Source of the DNA: JAVJSD01 sp040219575
Lineage (GTDB): Bacteria > Planctomycetota > Planctomycetia > Pirellulales > Pirellulaceae
Assembly: GCA_040219575.1 (NCBI GenBank)
Contig: JAVJSD010000021.1
Coordinates: forward strand, 1-64,000
Length of the DNA stretch: 64,000 nucleotides
Direction of reading: 5' to 3'
Part shown: piece after piece, positions 1 through 6,962 of the stretch
Numbering within the stretch: the first letter of the stretch is position 1
Layout of the letters: the number at the start of each line of letters is the position of its first letter
Program-made: the position numbers and the translations under genes
Notes under the pieces: model-generated
The model's database searches: none
Seen by the model: only the letters and a program-made list of their open reading frames with translations
Told to the model about the DNA's origin: nothing

Positions 1-283
1 CGGCAGGGCGACTCACGGCAGGGCGACTCACAGGGAAAGCGCGATGGCCCAATCTCTCGCCAAGCCCCAGGCCGCACACCTTCGGCGTGCCAAGGTCGTT
101 GGGGCGCTGCACCCTCCCCAGGGCGGCACTCGCTGCGCTCGCTTGCCCAGGGCTGGCCTGCCGTGCACCTTCGGTGCGGAAGATGCGGCTCTTGCTTTAC
201 GAACAACCGCGTGAGCGAAGGCGACGTCGCCCCGCATGCGGATCGAGGCAAGCACCGACGCGGGACTTAATCGACCGCCAATT

Positions 284-306
284 CACGGCCGGGGCGGCCA
301 TGCTAC
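284..306 (-). repeat. REP-like hairpin, GTAGCATGGCC type
   Basis: Read on the minus strand this is GTAG followed by a short stem made of CATGGCCG and CGGCCGTG around a C-rich loop. Near-identical copies lie at 19122-19145 and, on the other strand, 52624-52645. A GTAG tetranucleotide at the foot of a hairpin is the hallmark of REP sequences. Assignment to that class is inferred. Confidence 0.55.
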
Positions 307-403
307 TTGGTTCGCCGCCAGACGTGACGAACCACTTCAGCCTCATGGCTTCGCGTCGCAGAACCCGTGTGAGCACGTCTGAGCTCGTGAAAGCTCGTGG
401 GAA

Positions 404-457
404 TTCGGAAACTGGCCGCCAAGGCTGAAAGCTCGGAAGTCTGGCGACTTCCGCTAC
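404..457. repeat. REPIN-like doublet, GGAAGTC core (left arm decayed)
   Basis: The right arm (433-457) reads TCGGAAGTCTGGCGACTTCCG and then CTAC, so it is a hairpin with a GTAG foot on the minus strand. The left arm around 404-420 is a decayed inverse copy. The same core recurs at 27283-27343, 48669-48731 and 52737-52800. It lies just downstream of the glutamate dehydrogenase stop. Confidence 0.6.
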
Positions 458-479
458 AGGTTTGCGACGGAAACCACAG

Positions 480-1784
480 CTATGCGAAGCCCGCCAGTTG
501 CGTGGCCCGCAGTACGCGGCGGATGGCGATCAGGTAGGCCGCCGTTCGGAGGCTGATCTTATGCTCCTGGGCTTCCTGCCAGACGGTTTCGAAGGCTTGC
601 GACAGCACGTGATCGAGCTCCTGCCGCACGCGATTGAGGTTCCATTTGTAGTACTGCAGGTTCTGCACCCACTCGAAATAGCTGACCGTCACACCGCCGG
701 CGTTGGCGAGGATGTCGGGCAACACGATCGTGCCGCGCTCGTGCAGCGCGGCGTCGGCGGCCGGCGTCGTGGGGGCGTTGGCGGCTTCGATGATGATCGG
801 CGCTTTCACCTGATCGACGTTCTTCTCCGTGATCACGCCGCCGATGGCCGCCGGGATCAGCAATTCGACGTCGAGCGCCAGCAACTGCTCGGGCTCGATC
901 TTGTCGGCTTCGCGAAAGCCCCGCAGGCTGCCGGCGTTGTCGAGCGTGTGCCGCAGCGCCTGGCGGATGTCGATGCCCTCGGGGCGATAGTAGGCGCCGC
1001 TCAAGTCGCTGATGGCCACGATCTTCAGCGCCGCCTCGTCGAGGAACTTGGCGGCGTGGGCGCCCACGTTGCCGAAGCCTTGAATGGCCACCCGCGTCTG
1101 TTCCGGCTTGCGCCGCAGTCGGCCCAACAGCTTGAACGCCAGAATCCCCACGCCGCGGCCGGTCGCCTCTTCGCGGCCTTCGGCGCCGTACTGCTCGACG
1201 GGCTTGCCCGTCACGCAGCCCGGGTTGAAGCCGTGGTACTTCTCCCACTGGTTGCGGATCCAGGCCATCACCTCGTGGCCGGTGCCCATGTCGGGGGCGG
1301 GGATGTCGGTGTCGGGGCCGATCACGTCGTGAATCTCGTCGATGAACTTCCGCGTCACGCGCTCGAGTTCCTTCTTGGAGAGCTCGCGCGGGTTGACGCT
1401 GATGCCTCCCTTGGCGCCGCCGTAGGGAATGTTCACCACCGCGGTCTTCCAGGTCATCAGCGCCGCCAGGCTGCGGACCTCGTCGAGGTCCACGTCGGGG
1501 TGGTAGCGCAGACCGCCTTTCATCGGGCCGCGGGCGTTGTCGTGCTGCACGCGATAGCCGATCAGCGTCTCCAGTCGGCCATCGTCCATCTCCACGGCGA
1601 TCTGCACCTGCACCTCGCGTTTGGCGGTCAGCAGCAGCTTCCGCATGCTCGCGCTCAGGTCGAACTGATCGGCGGCTCGTTCAAAGTACAGCTGCGTCGC
1701 CTCGAATGATTTCATGGAGAGTGTTGCTTTCGCGTTGATCGTTGGTGTTGATGCAATCGAGGATGGCTTGTTGGAGGCAGTCAT
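480..1784 (-). CDS. gdhA: Glu/Leu/Phe/Val-type glutamate dehydrogenase
   Basis: A 434-residue NAD(P)-dependent glutamate dehydrogenase, which interconverts glutamate with 2-oxoglutarate and ammonia in the cytoplasm. The substrate-binding GPMKGG is at residues 87-92, the catalytic lysine is in YGGAKGG (about K125), the catalytic aspartate is in PAPDMGT (about D165), and the Rossmann nucleotide loop GFGNVG is at 236-241. The length suits the hexameric family. The first 23 residues are low-complexity, so M24 (position 1715) is an alternative start. Its start codon is only 27 bp from a tandem array of palindromic repeats (1811-2184), which therefore occupies its likely promoter/leader region. The coenzyme cannot be decided from sequence alone. 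Confidence 0.95.
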   Translation of the reverse strand: MTASNKPSSIASTPTINAKATLSMKSFEATQLYFERAADQFDLSASMRKLLLTAKREVQVQIAVEMDDGRLETLIGYRVQHDNARGPMKGGLRYHPDVDLDEVRSLAALMTWKTAVVNIPYGGAKGGISVNPRELSKKELERVTRKFIDEIHDVIGPDTDIPAPDMGTGHEVMAWIRNQWEKYHGFNPGCVTGKPVEQYGAEGREEATGRGVGILAFKLLGRLRRKPEQTRVAIQGFGNVGAHAAKFLDEAALKIVAISDLSGAYYRPEGIDIRQALRHTLDNAGSLRGFREADKIEPEQLLALDVELLIPAAIGGVITEKNVDQVKAPIIIEAANAPTTPAADAALHERGTIVLPDILANAGGVTVSYFEWVQNLQYYKWNLNRVRQELDHVLSQAFETVWQEAQEHKISLRTAAYLIAIRRVLRATQLAGFA

Positions 1785-1810
1785 CTCAACTTTGATTTTA
1801 AGATCTGATT

Positions 1811-2184
1811 ACTCGTTGAACGGCAAGCCGCAGGCGTCGGCGGATCGTTGCAGCAACGTTTCCAGCTAGTTCGGGGTTGTGCGCACGTCTTCGCCTCGCC
1901 GTCATTGAGTCCTGCACTTTCAATGTCAAGCATCCATTGCGATCGACTCGTTTAACGGCAAGCCGCAGGCGTCGGCGGATCGTTGCAGCAACGTTTCCAG
2001 CTAGTTCGGGGTTGTGCGCACGTCGTCGCCTCGCCGTCATTGAGTCCTGCACTTTCAATGTCAAGCATCCATTGCGATCGACTCGTTTAACGGCAAGCCG
2101 CAGGCGTCGGCGGATCGTTGCAGCAACGTTTCCAGCTAGTTCGGGGTCGTGCGCACGTCGTCGCCCGCGGCTTGCTGTTAAACA
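1811..2184. repeat. Family A palindromic element, three tandem copies, 135-bp period
   Basis: Three copies begin with CTCGTT(T/G)AACGGCAAGCC at 1812, 1947 and 2082, an exact 135-bp period. Each holds the arm, a GTTGCAGCAACG inner palindrome, TTTCCAGCTAG and GTGCGCACG. The last copy ends in a right arm, GCGGCTTGCTGTTAAAC. In the first two copies the right arm has collapsed to GCCTCGCCGT, followed by a unit-joining segment. The array lies between the ruvX stop and the gdhA start, both read leftward. Confidence 0.9.
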
Positions 2185-2301
2185 ATCCTCCCAGCTTCAT
2201 CCTCAGCCTCGGCAAGGTAGAACTCAATTGAAGTGGCGCGATTTTCCGAAACGAACAAGGGGCCAATCGCTAGGCGGAAAACGCGGCCATCTGCTACGCC
2301 G

Positions 2302-2763
2302 TCAGTCCTCCAGCGGCGTCGCCTGGCCGCCGGACGTCGACTCCAGATACGACGTCAGAATGATCTGCGCCGCCAACATATCGAGACGCTTCTTGCGTTG
2401 TTTCCTGGTGTATCCCGCGTCTCCCAGCAGTTGCTCGGCCTGGGCCGAGGTGTAGCGTTCGTCGAAGTACCGCACCGGCCGGCCCGTGACCTCGGTCAGC
2501 CATCGGCCGAATTCCCGAGCCGCCTGCGAGGCGCCGCTCTCGTCGCCGCTGGAGAAGACGGGCAGACCGACGACGAACCCCACGATGCGCTCCTCGTCGG
2601 CGAACTGTTGAAAGTATTGCTTGTCCTTGGCCGGCCCGCGGCGGGTGTAATTCTCATAGGGGCTGGCCAGCGACCGCTGGGGGTCGCAGACCGCCAGACC
2701 GATCCGCACCGTTCCGAAGTCGACCGCCGCCAGGCGCCCGGTGGCGGGTAGCTCGTCGCTCAT
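2302..2763 (-). CDS. ruvX: Holliday junction resolvase-like protein RuvX (YqgF family)
   Basis: A 153-residue RNase H-fold protein of the YqgF/RuvX family, linked in other bacteria to pre-16S rRNA 5' end maturation and possibly to recombination. The first catalytic strand is VDFGTVRIGLA (D15), the glycine-rich VVGLP follows near residue 65, FDERYTS is at 100-106, and the C-terminal acidic site is in RLDMLAAQIIL (D129). All family positions appear intact. Its ATG overlaps the stop of the upstream lipase gene by 4 bp (ATGA), suggesting translational coupling in a three-gene leftward operon. A family A repeat array follows its stop. Confidence 0.9.
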   Translation of the reverse strand: MSDELPATGRLAAVDFGTVRIGLAVCDPQRSLASPYENYTRRGPAKDKQYFQQFADEERIVGFVVGLPVFSSGDESGASQAAREFGRWLTEVTGRPVRYFDERYTSAQAEQLLGDAGYTRKQRKKRLDMLAAQIILTSYLESTSGGQATPLED

Positions 2764-3836
2764 CGCCGCGTGGTCCTGGCATCGTCGGCGGCGGGAATCG
2801 GAGTGCGAGCCTCGGCAGTGCGGAAGTAGCCGTGCTGCAGAAACCGCAACGTGGCCTCCTGCACGCCGGCGTCGCGCTCCAGGAAGAGATGCGAGACGCC
2901 CACGACCAGAAAATCGCTGGCTCGGGGGAGTCGCGTTTCGGAGACGCCCACCAGCAAGTCGTCGGGACCGGGAATCAGCGGGTTATCGACGCCCGCGCCG
3001 GTCGTGTCGCCGGCCACCACGCCGAACTCGCAGGGCGGAATGGCCAGATCCCGTTCGGCGACCTCCCAACCGTCGCCCAGATCGCGAATCGCGCCCCCCG
3101 CCACCATCCGCACCAGCACGTTGCTGTCGAATCGCGAGGCCATGTCGCTCCCTTTGTTGGGCGGGCCGAGCATCACGATCCGCCGGATGCGGCGATCGGG
3201 CGTCAGGCCGCGCTCGGGGTCGGTTCGGCGGGCGAAGTAGCGACGGATGACGATGTTCCCCATGCTGTGTCCCACCAGATTCACTTCCTCGACGCCGTCC
3301 AGGTGCGAGAGCACCGAGTGCAGCGCGTCGGCCTGGTCGACGAGCGTTCGCTTGGAGCTGGCATAGCTCATATTCAGCACGCTGTAGTCGCTGTGCTCGC
3401 GGAGGTAGCCGACCATGCCGTTCATGGCGAAACGCACACTGCACAGACCGTGCAACAGGATCACCACCTTGCTCTTGAGCGGCGGCAGTTCCTGAGCGAC
3501 CTTGGTTTCGTCGAGCACGGCGCGGCAATGCTCGAAGCTGCCCCAGGCGCGGCGGATATTGCCGTCGTCGAGCAGCCGACAATGCCCCGTGTAGGCGTGC
3601 TGCTGAATTCGCCAATCGTGCAGCAGCACCAGATCGGTCCAGTACTGCGTGCCGCCGAGTGTGGGCGTGGGAATGTTCAGCGGTCCGGAAGGCGGCGTTT
3701 CGGCCTCGGCCGCGTCGAGCGCTTGCGCCATCGCCGCGCCGCCTGCGAAGGGGGCGCAGGCGACCGTGACGATGATCAGCAGACGTTGGATGATCGGCAG
3801 ACGTTGGATGATCAACAGACGTTGGAGTCGCGACAT
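2760..3836 (-). CDS. Secreted alpha/beta-hydrolase (lipase-like)
   Basis: An esterase/lipase-type alpha/beta hydrolase. From the ATG at 3836 it has 358 residues with a hydrophobic N-terminal signal. An oxyanion-type VVILLHG is near residue 125, the nucleophile elbow GHSMG has its serine near 191, and a C-terminal GVSHLF could supply the histidine. The motif and the missing lid features suggest a triacylglycerol-lipase or PGAP1-like esterase, but the substrate is unknown. An alternative GTG start at 4004 overlaps the upstream stop (GTGA), adding 56 Arg/Pro-rich residues. The ATG is preferred because it puts the signal peptide first. The signal region is built from an 18-bp tandem repeat. The 3' end overlaps ruvX by 4 bp. 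Confidence 0.8.
   Translation of the reverse strand: MSRLQRLLIIQRLPIIQRLLIIVTVACAPFAGGAAMAQALDAAEAETPPSGPLNIPTPTLGGTQYWTDLVLLHDWRIQQHAYTGHCRLLDDGNIRRAWGSFEHCRAVLDETKVAQELPPLKSKVVILLHGLCSVRFAMNGMVGYLREHSDYSVLNMSYASSKRTLVDQADALHSVLSHLDGVEEVNLVGHSMGNIVIRRYFARRTDPERGLTPDRRIRRIVMLGPPNKGSDMASRFDSNVLVRMVAGGAIRDLGDGWEVAERDLAIPPCEFGVVAGDTTGAGVDNPLIPGPDDLLVGVSETRLPRASDFLVVGVSHLFLERDAGVQEATLRFLQHGYFRTAEARTPIPAADDARTTRR
3780..3833 (-). repeat. In-frame 18-bp tandem repeat inside a signal peptide
   Basis: Three units of CAGACGTTGGATGATC(GG/AA) lie in direct order, the third diverged. They are in frame in the lipase gene and encode a repeated IIQRL pattern (LLIIQRLPIIQRLLII). The unit is a multiple of three, so copy changes would lengthen or shorten the signal peptide's hydrophobic core without a frameshift. 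Confidence 0.85.
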
Positions 3837-4000
3837 GGTGGCGGTCCTGCTAGCAGCCATGGTCGTGGACGAAAATTGCCGGAGATGGTACGCAACCCCC
3901 GCCGCGACGGCAAGGCGAATCGGCGGCCGCCGACTCGCGGGAAGCGCCAGACGCGGCCCGTGAGTGAGTTGCTTTCTTCCGGTGGTCGGCGGCGTGCCGC

Positions 4001-4996
4001 TCACGGGGGCGTCAACTCCCTGGCCATCGCCTCAATTATACGCGGCGTGTCGAGGTTTCCGCTCTTTTTCACGAGGTGCACGAAGTTATCCGCCAGGATT
4101 TCATCCGGATGGATGATGTATCGCGTGTTGCGGCCGATTTGCTCGAAGAAATCGTCGGCGTCCTGCGGCTCTCGAAGCACCGGCTCGCCGTCGTTGCGCT
4201 TCGGCGCGAATCCGCCCTCGTGCGGCTGAACTTCCATCAAGCGGAATTGCAGGTACTTGAAGAAACCGCGCTCCGCTCCCGGCTCGTACTGTTCGGACGA
4301 GGCGATCAGCACGGGCGCGCAGACGGCCGCCTGGCCATTGAAGGAGAGCCGGATGACGCTGTCGATGCGGGGAGCATCGGGGTTGGTGATCTTGCGGTCG
4401 ATCAACTCGCCGGGGAGAGGAATCGCTTCGCACAGTTCAAAGCCCACGATGTCGTACAGGCGTTTGCGCAAGGCCGGGTCGTGCCGGCTGAGGATATGGA
4501 ACAACTCATGGATCAACAGCCGCTCCAGCCCTGCCGCGGATTGCCGCAGCTTCCGGGTGGGAAGGATGACGGCGTTGCCGCGAGTGTAGGCTGCGTCGCC
4601 TTCGCCGCGACCGGTGGTGTGAATCAGCAGTACCTCGGCCGGGAAAATGTCTCCCAGCGGCTCGAGTTTGGTGCGAAGCGACGACGTGACTTCCGCCACG
4701 CGCCGCGCGTCTTCGTCCGTCCAGGGGAGGACCTGTTGGGCGGCGAACTGCAGCAGTTCCTCGGTCGTCACCTCGCGCTGCGTATCGAGCCGGCTCTGGC
4801 GATCGAATCGGCTGAGCGACTGGGAGAATGCATCCTGCTCCAACATCAACTCTCGTCCTTGCTGGATGCTGGCCAACTGAAAGACGGTGTCGCCGTGCAG
4901 CGGCAGGCGCGTCGGTTCGGCGGCGAGGCCGTCTTTCGGCGCGAGGCAGGCGGCCAGCGTCAACAGCGGCAGACCCATCAGGGCGCGCTTCAACAT
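4001..4996 (-). CDS. Secreted or lipid-anchored putative zinc metallopeptidase (HELFH)
   Basis: A 331-residue protein that I cannot place in a named family. The N-terminus is a signal sequence with a possible lipobox (LAAC, Cys17); a signal peptidase I site after GLAA is the alternative. Residues 160-167 read LLIHELFH, a gluzincin-type HExxH zinc motif, and downstream glutamates (for example in GFELCE near 187) could be the third ligand. The surrounding sequence (LERLLIHELFHILSRHDP) is the conventional helix around such a site. It is the first gene of the leftward operon with the lipase and ruvX. Peptidase activity is inferred from the motif only. Confidence 0.7.
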   Translation of the reverse strand: MLKRALMGLPLLTLAACLAPKDGLAAEPTRLPLHGDTVFQLASIQQGRELMLEQDAFSQSLSRFDRQSRLDTQREVTTEELLQFAAQQVLPWTDEDARRVAEVTSSLRTKLEPLGDIFPAEVLLIHTTGRGEGDAAYTRGNAVILPTRKLRQSAAGLERLLIHELFHILSRHDPALRKRLYDIVGFELCEAIPLPGELIDRKITNPDAPRIDSVIRLSFNGQAAVCAPVLIASSEQYEPGAERGFFKYLQFRLMEVQPHEGGFAPKRNDGEPVLREPQDADDFFEQIGRNTRYIIHPDEILADNFVHLVKKSGNLDTPRIIEAMARELTPP

Positions 4997-5139
4997 ACGA
5001 TTCTCCGCGGCGGTTTGGTTCGGTCGGCGAAGCGAACCGTGTGGTTCGCGCCTGCATGCGGCGAACGTTATGATAACACGGTGTCGCCGCCGCGTTGGGT
5101 CGCCTCGCGGCGCCCCGAAACTCGCACCGACAGAATGAC

Positions 5140-5256
5140 ATGGCCCGCTGGCCTCGCCGCACCTGGACGACCGTTTTCACCTACGGGGCGATTTTCGTCC
5201 TGTTCCCGCTGCTGTGTTTGCTGGCGGTCGCCTGGGTGAATGGCTGGGTGTTTTAG
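5140..5256 (+). CDS. Possible 38-aa single-span membrane peptide
   Basis: A small frame reading MARWPRRTWTTVFTYGAIF and then a hydrophobic stretch ending VAWVNGWVF. It has three arginines before one predicted transmembrane helix (about residues 11-33), which fits a positive-inside membrane peptide. It diverges from the metallopeptidase gene. No homologue is recognised. The composition (aromatic and Leu/Val-rich, Arg cluster at one end) is better than expected for chance, but a frame this short could still be spurious. Confidence 0.4.
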   Translation: MARWPRRTWTTVFTYGAIFVLFPLLCLLAVAWVNGWVF

Positions 5257-5327
5257 CCTCGACGACGCCCGGCGCGGGGATTTGGCGGCATGGACTTTGC
5301 TCCTCGCAACGACCTTGCCGGGTCGTC

Positions 5328-5359
5328 CTTATCCGGCGACAGGCTTATCCGGCGACAGG
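5328..5359 (+). repeat. Perfect 16-bp direct repeat
   Basis: CTTATCCGGCGACAGG occurs twice with no spacer, 41 bp upstream of the uridylyltransferase start. It lies in the probable leader of that gene. Copy number could alter leader length. No function is known. Confidence 0.7.
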
Positions 5360-5400
5360 GGCCGACCTACCAATGAACATCAACCGACTCCGACAATCCC

Positions 5401-6810
5401 ATGCCCGATGTGAACAAAGAGTCCTTGCTGGCCCGCCTCGAGCCCTTCGGCCAGCAGCCGTTGCTGCGTTTCTGGGACGAACTCGACGAAGGCCGGCGGA
5501 CGCGATTGGCGGCGCAGATTGAAGATCTCGACCTGCCGTTGGTCCGTCGCCTTTTCTCCGGCGGCGACACCGGTCCCGATTGGTCGGAACTCGCCGCCCG
5601 CGCCGCGCCTCCCCGCGCCGTGCGGCTCGACGGCAGCGGCAGTCCGCACTCCCGCGATGACGCCCGTCGCCGCGGCGAGCAGGCGCTTCGCGCGGGCCAG
5701 GTGGGCATGGTGTTGGTCGCCGGCGGCCAGGGAAGCCGCCTGGGCTTCGAACATCCCAAGGGGATGTTCCCGATCGGCCCCGTCTCCAACCGCACGCTGT
5801 TTCAAGTGCTGATCGACCTGCTGCTGGCCGTCCGCGAGCGCTACCAGGCGGCGATCCCGCTGTACATCATGACCAGCCCCGCCACGCACGACGAAACGGT
5901 CGAGTATCTCGGCCGGCACGATCGGTTCGGCCTGCCGGAAGAGGACGTCCGCTATTTCTGCCAGGGCGTGATGCCGGCCGTCGACGACGCCAGCGGCGAG
6001 ATCCTGTTGGCCGAGCGCGGCTCATTGGCGCTCAGCCCCGACGGGCACGGCGGCATGCTCGCCGCCCTGGGCAAAAGCGGCTGCCTCGACGACCTGCGCC
6101 GCCGCGGCATCGAACGGTTGTTCTACGGACAGATCGACAATCCGTTGATTCAGTTGTGCGATCCCGAAATGCTTGGCTACCACCTGCTGGCCGAGTCGGA
6201 ACTGACGACGCATGTGGTCGCCAAGATCGATCCGCTGGAGCGCGTGGGCAACGTCGTCACGCTGGATGGGCAACTGCGGATCATCGAGTACAGCGACTTG
6301 CCTGAATCGGCCGCCCGCCGCACCGATGCACACGGCCATTTGGAACTGTGGGCCGGCAACCTCGCGGTGCATATCTTCGACGTGGCGTTTCTCGAGCGGA
6401 TGTTGGGCCGCGAGGACGCGCTGCCGTTTCATCGCGCGCACAAGAAGGCGCCGCACGTCGACCAGCAGGGAAACCTGGTCGAGCCGGAAACGCCCAACGC
6501 CGTCAAGTTCGAGCGCTTCATCTTCGATCTGCTGCCGATGGCCGCCAACGCGCTGGCGGTGGAAGGGGCGAAACAGGAGGCGTTCGCGCCGGTCAAGAAC
6601 GCCGACGGCGCGCCGTCGGACACGCCGGCCAGCGCCAAACAGTTGATGATCGATCAGCACACTCGCTGGCTGCGCGCCGCGGGAGCGGAAGTCGACGACG
6701 GCGTGCCGGTCGAGATCAACCCGCGCTTCGCCCTCGACCCGGGCGAACTGGCCGACAAGCTTCCGCACGGCCGCCGCATCAGCCAGCCGACGTACTTCGA
6801 CGCGGAGTAA
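5401..6810 (+). CDS. UDPGP-family nucleotidyltransferase (UDP-N-acetylhexosamine pyrophosphorylase-like)
   Basis: A 469-residue enzyme of the eukaryote-like UDPGP family, which makes UDP-sugars from UTP and a sugar 1-phosphate. The nucleotide-binding signature VLVAGGQGSRLGFEHPKGM is near residues 103-121. Further family features are PLYIMTSPATHDET, a CQGVMPAVD segment, and LSPDGHGGMLAAL near 210, typical of UAP1/AGX-type enzymes; GQIDNPLIQLCDP follows. The N-acetylglucosamine or galactosamine enzyme is the best guess; UTP-glucose-1-phosphate uridylyltransferase is the alternative. This UAP-like type differs from bacterial GlmU. A REPIN lies right after its stop, then a kinase gene in the same direction. 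Confidence 0.85.
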   Translation: MPDVNKESLLARLEPFGQQPLLRFWDELDEGRRTRLAAQIEDLDLPLVRRLFSGGDTGPDWSELAARAAPPRAVRLDGSGSPHSRDDARRRGEQALRAGQVGMVLVAGGQGSRLGFEHPKGMFPIGPVSNRTLFQVLIDLLLAVRERYQAAIPLYIMTSPATHDETVEYLGRHDRFGLPEEDVRYFCQGVMPAVDDASGEILLAERGSLALSPDGHGGMLAALGKSGCLDDLRRRGIERLFYGQIDNPLIQLCDPEMLGYHLLAESELTTHVVAKIDPLERVGNVVTLDGQLRIIEYSDLPESAARRTDAHGHLELWAGNLAVHIFDVAFLERMLGREDALPFHRAHKKAPHVDQQGNLVEPETPNAVKFERFIFDLLPMAANALAVEGAKQEAFAPVKNADGAPSDTPASAKQLMIDQHTRWLRAAGAEVDDGVPVEINPRFALDPGELADKLPHGRRISQPTYFDAE

Positions 6811-6820
6811 GACCTCCCCG

Positions 6821-6881
6821 TGGCGGAACTCGCCAGAGTTCCGAGGTTCCATTAGACTCGAAGGCCTGGCGAGTTCCGCTA
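6821..6881. repeat. REPIN-like doublet, GGAACTC core
   Basis: The left arm GGCGGAACTCGCCAGAGTTCC and the right arm GGCCTGGCGAGTTCCGC are each hairpins and are inverse copies of each other, 12 bases apart. The foot is GTGG on the left and decayed (CTAA) on the right. It starts 11 bp after the uridylyltransferase stop. Confidence 0.7.
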
Positions 6882-6962
6882 AGAGCTTTCAAACACCGTC
6901 TTGAAGAGACGTCCGCAGGGGCGGTGCAGGCGTCAACACCAGGCATTTCGCCGCGTCGATTC

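Larger units (their letters stand above)
1..479. other. Intergenic region with repeats, no supported gene
   Basis: No reading frame here looks like a protein. The first 30 bases are a perfect 15-bp direct repeat (CGGCAGGGCGACTCA twice). Positions 80-180 hold several small stem-loops around ACCTTCGG. A GTAG-footed hairpin (284-306) and a REPIN-like arm (404-457) follow. It probably separates glutamate dehydrogenase, whose 3' end is at 480, from an unseen neighbour to the left. Confidence 0.6.

Noticed and set aside
87..428. 113-residue frame at the window start
   Set aside because: It crosses two repeats and has a composition typical of non-coding GC-rich DNA.
462..1709. 415-residue frame opposite gdhA
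   Set aside because: Antisense shadow of a well-supported glutamate dehydrogenase; no domain seen.
1811..2184. CRISPR-like regular repeats
   Set aside because: The repeated unit itself is palindromic and nearly the whole period; there are no variable spacers of fixed size and no cas genes in the window.
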